Notes: a model not told the origin generated them from the letters alone. A DNA stretch of 23,519 nucleotides from Trichoplax sp. H2 (GCA_003344405.1 NOWV01000411.1:1-23519); one strand, 5' to 3'; numbered from the stretch's first letter, positions 1 through 11,479 are shown. Translations and numbers: made by a program.

Positions 1-931
1 CAGTTAATTTACTGTAGGTTTATAAGGTGTGTTAATCTCTAAAAATTGAGCTGTATATGGACGAAGGTTAAGCGTCTTAACACCTGATAGCTTGTAGCTA
101 TCTAAGTCTGAGAATATCGACATGTATATTTAGTAATGGTATTATACTAATTAATGTAACTTGTAAAGCATGAATTCTCACTCGTTAATATTGGAATTCA
201 CTGTAGAAACCTATTTAAGCGCGTGTGTTTGTAGAATAAAAAAAGTAATTGCTCAAGAAACGGCAAGACTCATATCGTGAAGAATAGTGTAATAATTAGC
301 CAGTTGTCTGTGGAGATCAGCCGAGAAAGCGAGTTCTCAAATACTTCTCTCATAGAAACTGAAAGTACTGGGAGAAATAGCCCAAGTTTTAAAGTAACTA
401 CACTAAAGTTCTTTACTTTCCTTTGCCACAAGTGAGGGTTGTGACATCATAATAAATCACTTATGTCTAATCAATCGTTATGCTACCATGTGAATCCAAA
501 TACCGTACTACATCATGTAATTGCTGCACAAAGTTATAACAGATACATAAATGTATAACCAATAACAGAGTTATTTTTTTAATTGTAAAATTACTATTTA
601 AAGTGTTTTTATTAATGATATCATGAATTAAGTGTTAAAAATTTAAACACCTAATTGGCTAAAACACTGAAGACTTTGGCTTGCAAAAAGCTAAAACAAC
701 ACGCCAAGGTGATAAATTCAAAGATTATAGTAGTTTCCATGAGGCTATTTTCTGTATATGATAGATCTAAGCATAGGCAATCATTTGGCATATACCAGTA
801 CCATTACTTGCAATTATTTAGGATAAGTATATTACTTTAAAATCTTAATATGTCAAGATTACCATTGTATGTGGAGGAAGAATAGTTATTCCAGTTGACA
901 GCCAGTAAATAAGTATTAATGCCACGGCAAG
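1..931. other. Noncoding DNA, nothing recognised
   Basis: AT-rich sequence with frequent stops in all frames. The longest open stretch (655-840, plus strand) begins at TTG and encodes a low-complexity, Lys/Leu-rich string without a recognisable motif, so I do not call it a gene. The right edge is set by the start of repeat A1. Confidence 0.5.
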
Positions 932-1562
932 TATCACAAAACAGCTTGCAACAAGATAACGTAATGTACGATCAACAAGTCAATTCCTTGAATTTTGTAT
1001 TAAGGAATAATATTTGCACTATCAGGAACACTTTTGCTCTACTAGTAGACTGCACTAAGGCTTAGACGTCTCGTATTTTACGTTAAACACTAAGTTTGAG
1101 AATCCACTTTATTACACGATATACTGCATTTATATAATCTTCCTCAATAGTTCATGAGTCATAGTTAGTACGATTAACTTTGGAATCATTTACTGAATTA
1201 GACATTAATTTTAGCTGCTGCTCCCTAATGCAGACAGCAGTATTTACGAACATAGACAACTGATGAATAATACAGAATAATAGGATTACGTATGTCCTAT
1301 CATGGGACATTTCCACGATAATTTACAATCTACCATAAGTAAGTTACAATCACAATGATTCGAACAGTAAGTAGATAATTCGCATTCCTTAATATTACTA
1401 CAGTATTAATTTCAGTATATGTGTATGTCACTGTCATAAAAAGTCAGTGCTATATTAAAACTCAGTATATCCAAATTAATTCTCAACTAAATAAGTATAG
1501 GCTAACAAGATTATCCTAACATAGATATTTCTACTCTAATACAGTATATAACATTGTAACAG
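932..1562. repeat. Repeat block A, copy 1
   Basis: About 630 bp that recurs at 2424-3060 and 7248-7880 in the same orientation. By eye, copies 1 and 3 are clearly closer to each other than to copy 2. Shared landmarks in order are ACAGCTTGCAACAAGATAAC near the left end, GTATTTACGAACATAGACA in the middle, ACCATAAGTAAGTTACAATC, and CTAACATAGATATTTCTACT near the right end. Short sequences resembling TGTCACAA occur at both ends in direct orientation, best seen in copy 3; no inverted termini were found. On the minus strand one frame keeps similar residues across copies (for example YINAVYRVIK in copy 1 and YINAIYCIIK in copy 2) but is interrupted by stops. It may be a decayed coding segment, an old mobile element or a segmental duplication. 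Confidence 0.7.
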
Positions 1563-2423
1563 CAACTTGAAAGACCGATTTTTGGATTGGTAATATTTAC
1601 TCTTAGAAACCGCTATACATAAACTATCAGCTTTAAATAAATGCAGCAAAAATGAAAAATTCCAATTATCACTTAATAGCACTCTTAACTTGTCATATTG
1701 AGAGCAGATTTTCATTACACTACAAATTTGTAATTTTAATACTAAGTAGTTGGTGTTCCAATGTTTAGTTAAATCAAAATAATATTTTGCTCAGTTTCTA
1801 ATCTCGCTAGAAATCCCACTTACTTTATTAACCGTAATATTACAGCTTATTGAATATACGTAGATGCATAAAACTGGTTTAGTTATACGAGTCGCCTCGT
1901 CTTTAACAACTTACTAAATAAATATATTAAAGAAAGTTCATTAACACTGATTAAAATACATTCTAATCCTTTGAATTTATTACTTTACCATCGAACTAAC
2001 AATACATCTAAACACAAACTAACAAGCATATATTAGATTGTTACCCTAGAACGTTTGATATAAACTTTTAAAAGGTGCTTTCAAATCTGAAGATCATTAA
2101 AGGTGATTAATACATCCCGTTTAGGCAATGTACAATTATAATTATCATTTTAACCTATCTATTCCTAAATTTAAGACTGTTTCTGCATCAAATAACCGTC
2201 ATCTACTAAGATTTTAGTTAAGAAAGCCTTAAACATTATTGATAATAGCGATGCATAGCGTGACTTATCTTTGAATTATAGATTATTAGCTTTACTTAAT
2301 ATGATTTACGGAATCGCAGCTTTCTATTTATCTAAGGCATATTCAATAGCTTATAGACATAGACCGTAATTTAAGACGGTAGAATGTTGAGTCACTATTG
2401 ATTGTAGATGTTAGAGTAGATTA
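1563..2423. other. Spacer between A copies, nothing recognised
   Basis: AT-rich DNA without an open frame of useful length and with no similarity to the flanking A, B or C blocks that I could see. Confidence 0.45.
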
Positions 2424-3060
2424 GTGTTATAAACAGCTTTGTAACAAGATAACCTAATGCACGATCAATAAGTTAATTCCCTAAACCAAAGATCAGGGAG
2501 TAATATCTACTCTTTTAGGAACACTTTTCCTATACCAGTAGACTACAAGAAGAATTAGACCCTTCGTATCTTACGTTAAATACTAATCTTAATAACTCAT
2601 TTAATTATACAATATATCGCATTAATATATTCTTCTACAATAGCAAATACATCCTAGTTAGTAATACTAACGTTGAAACCTGCTAATGAATTAATAGCTA
2701 ATTTTATCTACTGCTACCTAATGAAGAAAACAGTATTTACGAACATAGACATCGAATGACAAATACAACATTGTCAGATTACAATATGTCCTATCACGGA
2801 ACATTTCTATGATGATCTACAATCTACGATAAGTAAGTTACAATCACGGTGATTTGAATTGTAAGAAAATTATTCTTGATTCCCAAATTAAACTATTTAT
2901 TTGAGTAGGCTGTTTCTATATATCGCCATACAAGCTTGGGCTACATTTAAACATCACATATCTAAATTAGAAAGTCTTTAAATAAGGGTTAATCAACAAA
3001 ATTATCCTACATAGATATTTCTACTCTAATCTAGATGTTATAGTGTATAATACTGAAACA
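2424..3060. repeat. Repeat block A, copy 2 (most diverged)
   Basis: Collinear with A copies 1 and 3 over its whole length, but with many more differences. Shared landmarks include ACAAGATAACCTAATG near the left end, CAGTATTTACGAACATAGACA in the middle and CATAGATATTTCTACTCTAA near the right end. It runs directly into repeat B copy 1 with about 10 bp between them, the only place where an A copy is immediately followed by a B copy. Confidence 0.65.
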
Positions 3061-3069
3061 ATAAGTAAT

Positions 3070-3435
3070 TCATATATTAGAATATATTAAGTTCATCATA
3101 CATATTAGCTGATATAAACAATGTCTACGTAATTACTGTAGCTATTGCCATATTGGATTATAAATAGTTCGCTGTTAAATTTCGTTGTTAATAATAATAA
3201 TTGAAGAATAAGGTAAAATATTGCTATCTTGATTGCGGCTGCAAACGCAACGAAAAGTATTGTATATAAACTAGTAAGTTTGGATTATTCAGTAGCTCTG
3301 ACTGGAATTCTTTCTTGTAGATATATCAGGCTAGAGCGAAATTAGATAGACTATTATTGTATAGAGATGTAATCAGGTTTTAATTTTCTACGAATTTTTA
3401 ATTTTCGTGATCATACACATCATACTGCTAGTATA
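3070..3435 (-). repeat. Repeat block B, copy 1: decayed hydrophobic coding relic
   Basis: Homologous to 6668-7032 and 20567-20932. Read on the minus strand, it keeps an open frame of 59 codons from 3284 down to a stop at 3105-3107. The frame begins just after an upstream stop and has no ATG start. It encodes a strongly hydrophobic segment (ILFVAFAAAIKIAIFYLIL) followed by a tyrosine-rich stretch (QYGNSYSNYVDI). The same residues in the same frame occur in the other two copies, which suggests former or current protein coding. I do not recognise the family. The segment looks like one or two membrane helices plus a short polar tail. Confidence 0.6.
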
Positions 3436-3442
3436 CCATTAA

Positions 3443-3510
3443 TTTGATTATAATATAATATTAAACCGCTGCTATGTTTGATTATAATATAATATTAAAC
3501 CGCTGCTATG
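3443..3510. repeat. Perfect 34-bp tandem duplication
   Basis: Two identical adjacent 34-bp units, 3443-3476 and 3477-3510, each beginning TTTGATTATAATATAATATT and ending CCGCTGCTATG. Perfect identity beside heavily diverged repeats implies a recent local slippage or duplication. Confidence 0.9.
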
Positions 3511-6324
3511 ATAATGATCAGTATGCAATGGGTTATTAGTGACCCTTAATATCCTAGGTACGAAAATTGCTTTTTTCCGTTCTTATTATCGCTATTGCTA
3601 TATTTAGATCGCTTGCTGTATAACCTTCTTAAAAAACTATAGTAATAGACTAATTATCCTACGTACCATATTACTATTAATACGAGATATACGAATAATA
3701 GACAAAAAGGGAGGATAAAAGTAGGATCACACGTAAAAGTGTATATTTGATTCGTTAAAAACTTCTTTGAAAATGAATCTTTGTTTATATTTTTGAACAG
3801 AATCTAGCTTATTGACTATGATATGTACTAGAGATTGTCCGTTTAGTCGTAATAATCACAAAATAGGTATAGATTAGGCTTTTCAATAAAACTTTGAGTC
3901 ATCATCGATTTGATACTGCAGTACCTGTAATAAACTATCACAGGTAATAAATATATTGATATATCAACGCTGCTTACAAAGATACCGTTATTGAGAGGAC
4001 CAATCATTAGATTATATCGGTAAATTTCAAAATTGATTTCCCTCCATCAAAATTCTAATTGAGATTTTGATTGAATTATATTCTTCACAATGGCTTATTT
4101 TCCCAAAGAAAAAAGATTTTAAAAGCATGTTAGCCATCTTAATTCTACGATAATAAAGACGTATTGTGAAAGCCTTCCTCAATTGCTTTGTTTTACAATA
4201 TTAAGGCCTATTAGTAAATATTAAAACTTATTTTATGACAAAGCAAAGTTAACATTTAGTTCTATCTCTAATAAAGTAAAGGAATAAACTGCTAATTTTT
4301 TTCGCTTTAAAATATGATGCAGTCAGATTATACTTTGAACAAAATGCTATTAGTAATTGTGTTATTATGGTGGTATCTCATCCGTAGAGAAGCTAGCGAT
4401 GTTTAGTGATTAGACTGCATTTAGACTATCAGATAGATATATACTTCATATATCTTGTGCTTTAGCATGTGATTGTGATTAATTTACATAGATAATATGT
4501 TTTGATTTGATGATTCTACGAATGTAAATATTGTTAACCCGACTTCTTTATTCGGTTTAGAATTTGTCAATATCCGGTAACATGATTTTATTATGAATCA
4601 TGCATAGAATAATTGCAATTTGATGATATATTTAGTTATTATAATATTTGCTTTTCAATTATGATAAACTTGGCAGCTAATTTTGATCATGAAATACAGC
4701 ACTAGTCATTTTACTTTATAATTGAATGCAGTATGAATTCAAAAGATTTTGATCTGGGTTCTAACTCAAAATAAGATCTATCAGCCTAAGTAAATTTTCA
4801 TAGTTAGGTTCTGTGTATCGTAGTAAGATTAATTTTATAGCTAAACTATAATTATTATTTATATCGTAATTTCGGGCATCTAGGATAGAATTTATCTTAT
4901 TATATATAATTAATTATTAGTCTAATTACGATGCTTTAGAGTGATGAATTGATACTCTGATACTATCAACTGCCCTGCATAATGCATATATATATATATA
5001 AGGTAGCATAGTTCAGTAGTTAAGAGTTCAAGTTATTGAAATAAGCAGATAAAGATTAGGATTTTCCTCAAAGTGGTGCGTGATGTCGTGTATTTGATAG
5101 TTCGTTTATTCAAAGCGGCAACCCTATCTTTTATATTTTATTAAGTGATTTTGTAAGATTTTTTTGAAGATTTATAATAAACTGAGGTTTTCTCCTAATA
5201 CTAATGCAATTTTTAATTCTAAGTTGTTAGTTTAAAATAATTTTACGTCCAATTTTACTATGTACTGTTGTCTGATGATAGGTAGGTAGATACGGTCATG
5301 TTCACACTGGTATGTGGCGTAGTACCGTACTCCGTTATAAGAGTTTTAAATTCATAATCCATTTAGTTTATAAGAATTAGGATATAGTAGACTACAATGG
5401 CTAGTTGTTAGCAAAATCATGAGTATTAACTTCTGATGACCAATTACAACGCACTGGTTGTACCTTATCATATCGTTTATTACGGGAAGCATAAGAAATT
5501 GGAGAAATTATGTACTTTACACCACTATGTATAGGGAACCTTGTGCTACTTGCTATTTTTTGCTGAGCTCGGGAACTCAAATTAACGAATTAATTAGTGC
5601 TTTAATTGGTGTTGTTATTAGTTATTAGTATACTTATCTATATTGAATATTCTAATCTGAATCCTTAATCAGCATCTATAGATTACATTAAGCCATTCAT
5701 CTTCGGTGCACCGTTTATATTCTCTAACGGTATATAAGGAATGGACTATCAATTAAGTGCTTAGTTAGTTTTTCTTGTTTATTGGTAGGCCCTCCGACGT
5801 AGGTCGAAGAATCCTGATCGATTATTTTTTAAGTAAACTGCAGTAATTGCAATTAATCTCTTTGCTAACTATAGCTATGATTTATTTGCAAAAATCTCAG
5901 TTTAAAATAATATCTTAGTGGAAAGTTGAATGTATTTTATGACTTGCTTATAAATGTCTTATTGTGTTAACCCATTCAAACACGCTAATATCTCTGTAAG
6001 GATATTTTAAACCATATCATCGTCAGATTCCGAAAATACTAATAGTTTTATAGCTAGCGTTTCGCGCTATGCCTCATCGAGCTGCGATAGACTTTTGTAT
6101 TAGCAAATAACTATCCCATTACCCGTAAATTGCGTTAAAACTGATGAAACTATAGATATCGTCCTAAATTTCGAAAGCCTCCATATTTTAAATTTAGTCT
6201 TGTATAATTTACTATAGCTATCATAAATTTCGATCGCAATATGCATAATACTAGATGAACATAACTGCTGACTTAGACACCAGGTCAACTGTTAGCTAGA
6301 TCTATTTGCCAAAGACTTAAATTT
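3511..6324. other. Long noncoding stretch
   Basis: No open frame longer than about 62 codons, and none with a motif. A short (AT)n run lies at 4986-5000. A small stem, TACCTGT with ACAGGTA, lies at 3922-3946. The 62-codon minus-strand frame at 6100-6288 has no recognisable domain and no ATG-led context that I would trust. No tRNA, hairpin RNA or gene was supported here. Confidence 0.45.
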
Positions 6325-6470
6325 ATAGCCCATTTACTGCTCATCTGGCCGCGCAAACAAGATATTTGCGGTCCACTACTTAATTCCACAACGTGACTGA
6401 ACTAAATTAAATTGTAAAATTGAATGAATAACTACAATCAACACATGCTTGAATATTTGTGGCAGTGTAA
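6325..6470 (-). repeat. Repeat block C, copy 1: short coding relic
   Basis: Homologous to 7054-7200. Shared landmarks on the plus strand are CCCATTTACT, AATTCCAC and GTAAAATTGA. On the minus strand, one frame reads VELSSGPQISC and then SSKWAINLS, and continues past the block to a stop near 6290. The equivalent frame of copy 2 reads VELSNAKQIAC and then RRSKWV before a stop. The shared pattern VELS, QI, C, SKW suggests descent from a translated sequence. The family was not recognised. Confidence 0.5.
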
Positions 6471-6667
6471 TGTAACTTAGTAATGTGATTGTAGACTGTT
6501 AGTCATGTTTAGTATAATATACGGTAGATATTTATCCTAAAAGAGATACTTGGTAGCCATAACTATAGACTGTAGTGGCATAGACTCTATGCTAGAGTAC
6601 AGATGACTATATACAGTAAAGTATTGAGTTAGTAATAAGGCAATAGGTAAAAATAGAACTGTAAATC

Positions 6668-7032
6668 ATATATTAGGATATGGTTAATTTATTGTACTTT
6701 GGCTGGTATGAATAATGTCTACGTAAGTACTGTAGTCGTATCCATATTGGATTACTGATGGTCCACAGTAGAATAGTGTTACTAAGAATAATTTAGCTAC
6801 GTATAAAATAAGGTAAAAGGTTGCCATGCGGATTATAGCTGCGAATGCTACGGAAAGTATAAAAGCATGCAACTTTAGATTATTCAGTTAGTTCGTTCTA
6901 GAAGTCTTTGGTAGTAGTATTCGGCTAGAGTAGAGCTACGAGTAGTTAATCTTTGTATAAGATCTAATAAAGCCCTTATTTTTCTAAGATTTGGAATTTC
7001 GTGATTGGTATATATTACAGGCAGTAATATCA
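6668..7032 (-). repeat. Repeat block B, copy 2: decayed hydrophobic coding relic
   Basis: The best-preserved B copy. The open minus-strand frame ends at a stop at 6684-6686. It encodes FILSVAFAAIIRMATFYLIL, a second hydrophobic stretch, then QYGYDYSTYVDI. Just upstream, in a different frame, lies a helix-like stretch (RALLDLIQRL, then EYYYQRLLE) that ends at stops, so a continuous protein would need a frameshift or a splice. Block C copy 2 and then block A copy 3 lie upstream in the minus sense. This is probably a pseudogene fragment, but a short exon is not excluded. Confidence 0.6.
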
Positions 7033-7053
7033 ATATGCAACTCTTAAGTTCTT

Positions 7054-7200
7054 TAGACCCATTTACTCCTTCTTAACCTGCTTTGCACACAAGCAATTTG
7101 CTTCGCATTGCTCAATTCCACGGCATCCTAGTTCGTGACTGACCCAAACTGAATCGTAAAATTGAGCAAAAAATCAAAATGTATGTGAGCATTTATGTAT
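7054..7200 (-). repeat. Repeat block C, copy 2
   Basis: Second copy of the block at 6325-6470, on the same strand and diverged with small indels. It lies between B copy 2 and A copy 3, whereas C copy 1 lies on the other side of B copy 2. The order C-B-C-A indicates at least one duplication that included only part of the ancestral unit. Confidence 0.5.
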
Positions 7201-7247
7201 TTTATAGATCTAATGTCACGGCAGATGACTAAACAGTAATTATAGAG

Positions 7248-7880
7248 TTGTCACAAAACAGCTTTGCAACAAGATAACGTAATGTACGATCAATAAGTCA
7301 ATTCCTTGAACCACGTATCAAGGAACGATATCTGCACTATCACAAACACTTTTGCTCTACTGGCAGACTACACAAAGACTTAGACGCCTCGTATTTTACG
7401 TTAAACACTAAGTTTAAGAATCCTCTTTATCATACAATATACTGTATTTATATACTATTCCTCAATAGTTCATGAGTTATAGTTAGCACGATTAACATTG
7501 GAATCATTTACTGAATTAGATAATAATTTTAGTTACTGCTCCCTTAATGCAGACAACAGTATTTACGAACATAGACATCTGATGACTCATACAGAATAGT
7601 TAGATTACGATATGTCCTATCAGGGAACATTTCCACGATAATTTACAATGTACCATAAGTAAGTTACAATCAAAATAATTCGAACTGTAAGTAGATGACT
7701 TGCATTCCCTATTATAACTATTAATTTCAGCATGCGTATATATGTCACTATCATAAAAAGTCAGAGCTCTATTAAAACACAGTATATCCTAATTAGAAGT
7801 TAACTAAATAAGGAGAAGCTAACAGAATTATCCTAACACAGATATTTCTATTCTAATACAGTATATAACACTGTCACAAG
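7248..7880. repeat. Repeat block A, copy 3
   Basis: Close relative of A copy 1 across about 630 bp. It has the clearest terminal direct similarity: TTGTCACAAA at the left edge and CTGTCACAAG at the right edge. These could be the ends of an insertion, but no inverted terminal repeats or intact target-site duplication were found. Confidence 0.7.
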
Positions 7881-8622
7881 AGCGCAATTATCTTCAATAA
7901 TCGCTTTCTAAGTTATTCCAAAATTGTAATAGCGATTGAAAGTTCATTAGTGCTTTCGAAAAGTTAACCTATTTATTTATTAAAATAAGTTCCAGGCTGG
8001 AATTTAAGCTAATTGCAATGATTAATAAATATAGAGAAAATAGATTAGACCTGAATGTTAGTACAGAATGTATACGTACAAGTATTACTAAGATTAAAAT
8101 AGAAAGCAAAACGATGCCCAATTGAACATCTGTCACTCATACTAAGTCTCATGTAAAATGGAATTCTAACGATAGTTTTTGAAAGATCTGATACGCTAAG
8201 TATAGCAGTAAGACATCTATGCGCATATTATTAGCATAAATCAGATTGTATTTATTCAAGGCTAGTAATAATATAATCAATTTTAGAATATTTTATACTG
8301 TAATGACGATTATATCAAAAGAAACAAGAAATTGCTAAAAAGATTTCATGAAACGAAATATGATTATCATTCCGTTTACTTATTGTTGGCATTAGTAGTC
8401 AGTACCAATACCGTCAAAAGAGAACTCACTGTAGCCAGTAATAGGCCATCAATTAAACTTTTAATACCTTGGTTGTAAATTTCTTGTCTTGCTAATAAAG
8501 TGAATTACAGCAATTGCCATTGAAAGATAAGCTACCGTTACACATTCTCACTTTTTTAAGACTAAGCTGAAACAAAATAGGTGCCTTTCTAACTATAATC
8601 AATTTCTTACTAATATAACTTC
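7881..8622. other. Receptor 1 downstream region and spacer
   Basis: Holds the unmapped 3' untranslated region of receptor 1. Read on the minus strand, a possible polyadenylation hexamer ATTAAA lies at 8460-8465, 158 bp past the stop codon, and an AATAAA lies further on at 8251-8256. Neither is certain. Nothing else was recognised. Confidence 0.35.
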
Positions 8623-9895
8623 TTATCCTATTTTTTGGCTGCTATATACTACCAAGGAACTATTACAATAACCTGGGTACTCTAGCGTAAGACGGCTATC
8701 TTCTCTTCCTACTTCGTCGTATAATATTGCAGACTGAACATTAATAACTGGCACTGCGGTTCTTTTAAAACAGCCTAATTGCTTTCTAACTATTTTACTC
8801 GTCACAATTAAGATAATTGGATTGAATATACTTGTAGGAGTGGATGTTATAATTAAAAGTGCATAGTAGTGATAGAGAGATGAAGAAATGACAGTATTGG
8901 TTATATGTGAAAAGTTCCAAATGGCATAAGGTAAAAATGTAATGAGATGTAACAGACAAGCGATAAAGAAATAAAACGTCTTTCTAAATTCTTTCTTACA
9001 GTTAAAACTTTCGCTTATATCTGAAAAAGATCTAATAATACCTAAACGACAACAGAAAAATTTCTTTGCAGGGGGATAAAAGAATTTTTGATAAACAGAA
9101 TAAATGGATAGATAACAATATAGCATTACAAGCCAAGGAAGGAAGTAAAAGAGCAAGCCAATCGTTAATTTGTAGCTTAATGATACACCATCTTGATCCT
9201 GGCACCTGAAAGACATCATGCAAATACCGACCCCCATGTAATATCGGTAGTTTCCCCAAAATCCTAATAAACTGGGCAACGTTATTGCAATAGAAATTAA
9301 CCAGATTATTCCTATCGTATAGTAAATCCATTTCAGAGTAATAATTATTCCTTGATGGCATGTGTACAGGTATCTTGTCAGAGTAATAAATGTCAATGTC
9401 AAAATATAGCCGTTGCTGGCAATAGCAAAACTGGCAAATGCTAATCGACAGCTAAAAGTTCCTGATACGAATACCGGACCATTAGCTTGAGTTATTGTTG
9501 CAGCAATGACATTCATGGCTCTGAAAATTGCAGAAATAGTGTCATTAATATGACTTCTACTAATTAATTTATTGAACCCCATAACTTAATAGATGCTAAA
9601 GGAATATAAATGCCTTTAACCTTCTTAAGAATAATACTCTTTAGCGTATTCTGATTTATTAATTTATAACTTACACTGTAACGGTATATAACACATTGGA
9701 AGTTGCTAGACCTATTAAAAGTACTTTTCTCATAGTAACCTCTTTCGAATAACACTTTGAATAAATATTCATACCGTTTAAAAAACACGAACTTATGAGT
9801 AATATAATCATCGTATAAAATAGCGAAGTTTTATAATAAGCAGGAATAATATAAATTTCATTGGTAGCATTAGCAATTCTTAAGTGTTCGGCCAT
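8623..9895 (-). CDS. Class A (rhodopsin-like) GPCR, receptor 1, two exons
   Basis: A seven-helix plasma-membrane receptor expected to signal through heterotrimeric G proteins; its ligand is unknown. Exon 1 is 9675-9895 and exon 2 is 8623-9520, giving 372 residues. The ATG at 9893-9895 sits in a strong AAGATGG context. The donor is GT|GTAAGT, the acceptor is TTTTCAG|A, and the phase is 2. Seen in the protein: a glycosylation site NAT near the N terminus; TM1 about 24-46; TM2 about 58-80; conserved Cys98; RY at 123-124; TM4 followed by GFWG at 160-163; ECL2 cysteines 174 and 180; Pro202 in TM5; a CC pair at 230-231 in loop 3; TM6 with Pro271; TM7 with NP at 307-308; and a 45-residue tail ending KIG. 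Odd features: Asn67 replaces the usual TM2 aspartate, Thr precedes RY, and NPIIL replaces NPxxY. No retinal lysine is present. An in-frame ATG at 9582 lies inside the intron and would mislead a single-exon call. Confidence 0.88.
9521..9674 (-). other. Intron of receptor 1 (154 bp)
   Basis: Begins GTAAGT and ends TTTTCAG after a pyrimidine-rich run. It is phase 2, splitting a valine codon in TM2 at the position shared by all three receptors. In-frame stops would end translation if it were retained. Confidence 0.85.
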
Positions 9896-10747
9896 CTTCA
9901 CTTATTCGTAACTATAAGATAATTTACCAAGAAAGACTATCAAATACTCTCTATTTATGAACGTTTAAAATCTTGATCAGACTACTGAAATAAGTCAAAA
10001 AGATTTCTATTTCTTTTTTGCTAAGGATGACTCGTAGATCAAATAAATTACTTGATAGGATCGTAACGTTTCAACTAAGATAAACCACTAGAATTTCTTC
10101 TCGAAATGTTTGACCAAAGCCCAGTAATTTTTTTAATATAATTGAAATTCTGATATTTCTTGATAACTGCGACTTGGTGAAGCAGATTTTTTTAGGAAAA
10201 GAATAGATAACCAGTTTTAATACTAGGATATTAAAAATAATGCCATACAAATTCAGAATGTACACCTGGAGTCGATAACAATAAACAATAAAATTCTATT
10301 TTAATAATAATAGATTATCTTTTAAGGCACCAAAGAATTTAAATCTATTCATCAGTGTTGTTTTAATGATCTTACTGGAATTGAATTTATAAATTTCAGA
10401 GAAATGAAAAAAATTTACTGCCTGTCATCTTTATGTGTACTCTATGTTATTAATTTCTTAATAAGTTAACAATAGCCAAAGTCAATCAATCTCTTAGGCA
10501 TTTTTGTTGTCAATAAAACTAGCACTAATTAAATATTTGTATTTCTTAGATCATCAGATATTTCATTTCCCTAGGTATTAAAAACCTGATACAATACCCA
10601 CATACAAATATTAAACAAAATCATTTCCATACCAAAATTGACAATAAAAGATTGCTATTTAACCTTTAAATCAAATAGCAGATTTCATTACATGGCAACT
10701 AGATTAGTTGATGATAAACATGTTAGTATTAGACTACTTACAATATA
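9896..10747. other. Receptor 1 upstream region
   Basis: Contains the unmapped 5' end of receptor 1. On the minus strand an AT-rich TAAATA-like box lies near 9950-9959, about 55 bp before the ATG; it may be chance in DNA this AT-rich. A 64-codon minus-strand frame at 10071-10265 has no domain that I can recognise and is not called. Confidence 0.3.
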
Positions 10748-10827
10748 AGGTCATATTTTATACAAATTGATATCATCGTCGGATCATATTAATCCGACAA
10801 AGATAATTTAAAGTTGACATATGACCA
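10748..10827. repeat. Imperfect foldback (hairpin) sequence
   Basis: The core arms are GTCGGAT at 10778-10784 and ATCCGAC at 10792-10798, with a 7-base loop. Pairing resumes outward with gaps, ending in GGTCATAT at 10749-10756 matched by ATATGACC at 10819-10826. The whole makes an imperfect stem of about 80 bp. It could be a small foldback or MITE-type element, or a structured RNA. No flanking target duplication was clear. Confidence 0.6.
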
Positions 10828-11479
10828 CTTAATCGTAGAAAAGTCAATTATTCAATTACCACATGCTCTTTGTTCACTGATTATTATAATAAAAACTAAT
10901 AATGTAACCTGCAGATATAGCGATATTCATTTCATTAAGCTAAATAATCTTTGTCTTAGCATGAAACATTGAAAATTCTCGCTATTAATCAAAATTACTC
11001 ATCTATTTTATCAAAACAAGAGATTACATAATATAGATTGGGGTAAATAAGCATATTATGGTACAATTTTTATCATGTACATAGTTTTACCTATGTAATA
11101 AAATGAAAAGCGTAGAGATCAAGCTGCAAAACTTTAATAAACTTTGATTCTACTATCATTGCACTCCGGTCGACTTAATGAAACTTTGACACCAAATAAA
11201 ATTTAGGGAAATCGATCAACAATTTATTACAAAAAAAAATGGAGAGAAGTATAAACCGAATAACCTTACAAATACTTAATTTTAAGTATTAATAAAATAA
11301 GTGGCAGACTTAAAAACTGTCAATAACCAAACAACCTTTCAAAAAGAAGAGCGTTTTAACTTACGACAATTCGACCCCGAAGGCCTTTTAAATTAAACAA
11401 TTTCTTCGAAAGGATCTTCTTCTCCTCTCCCTCTAAATTTTCTAATTGCACTATCATTTATAGGCTAAATTCGAATCCC
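10828..11479. other. Noncoding DNA, nothing recognised
   Basis: AT-rich spacer without open frames or motifs that I could support, lying between the foldback sequence and the first 34-bp direct repeat. Confidence 0.4.

Noticed and set aside
655-840. 61-codon plus-strand frame
   Set aside because: It begins at TTG, is low in complexity, and has no motif or conserved copy; expected by chance.
5003-5080. Possible tRNA or tRNA-derived element (TAGCATAGTTCAG resembles an A box)
   Set aside because: No convincing B box, no pairing acceptor stem and no anticodon arm could be folded by eye. At most a chance match.
9032-9361. 109-codon minus-strand frame
   Set aside because: It is out of frame and fully inside receptor 1 exon 2, whose own frame encodes clear TM4-TM5.
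9521-9582. Single-exon start for receptor 1 at the ATG of 9580-9582
   Set aside because: It would lack TM1 and TM2. The stretch is intronic: a good acceptor at 9521-9522 joins in phase to an upstream exon carrying TM1 and most of TM2.
10071-10265. 64-codon minus-strand hydrophobic frame upstream of receptor 1
   Set aside because: Considered as an extra first exon, but receptor 1 already has a complete N terminus with a strong start, and the frame shows no receptor motif.
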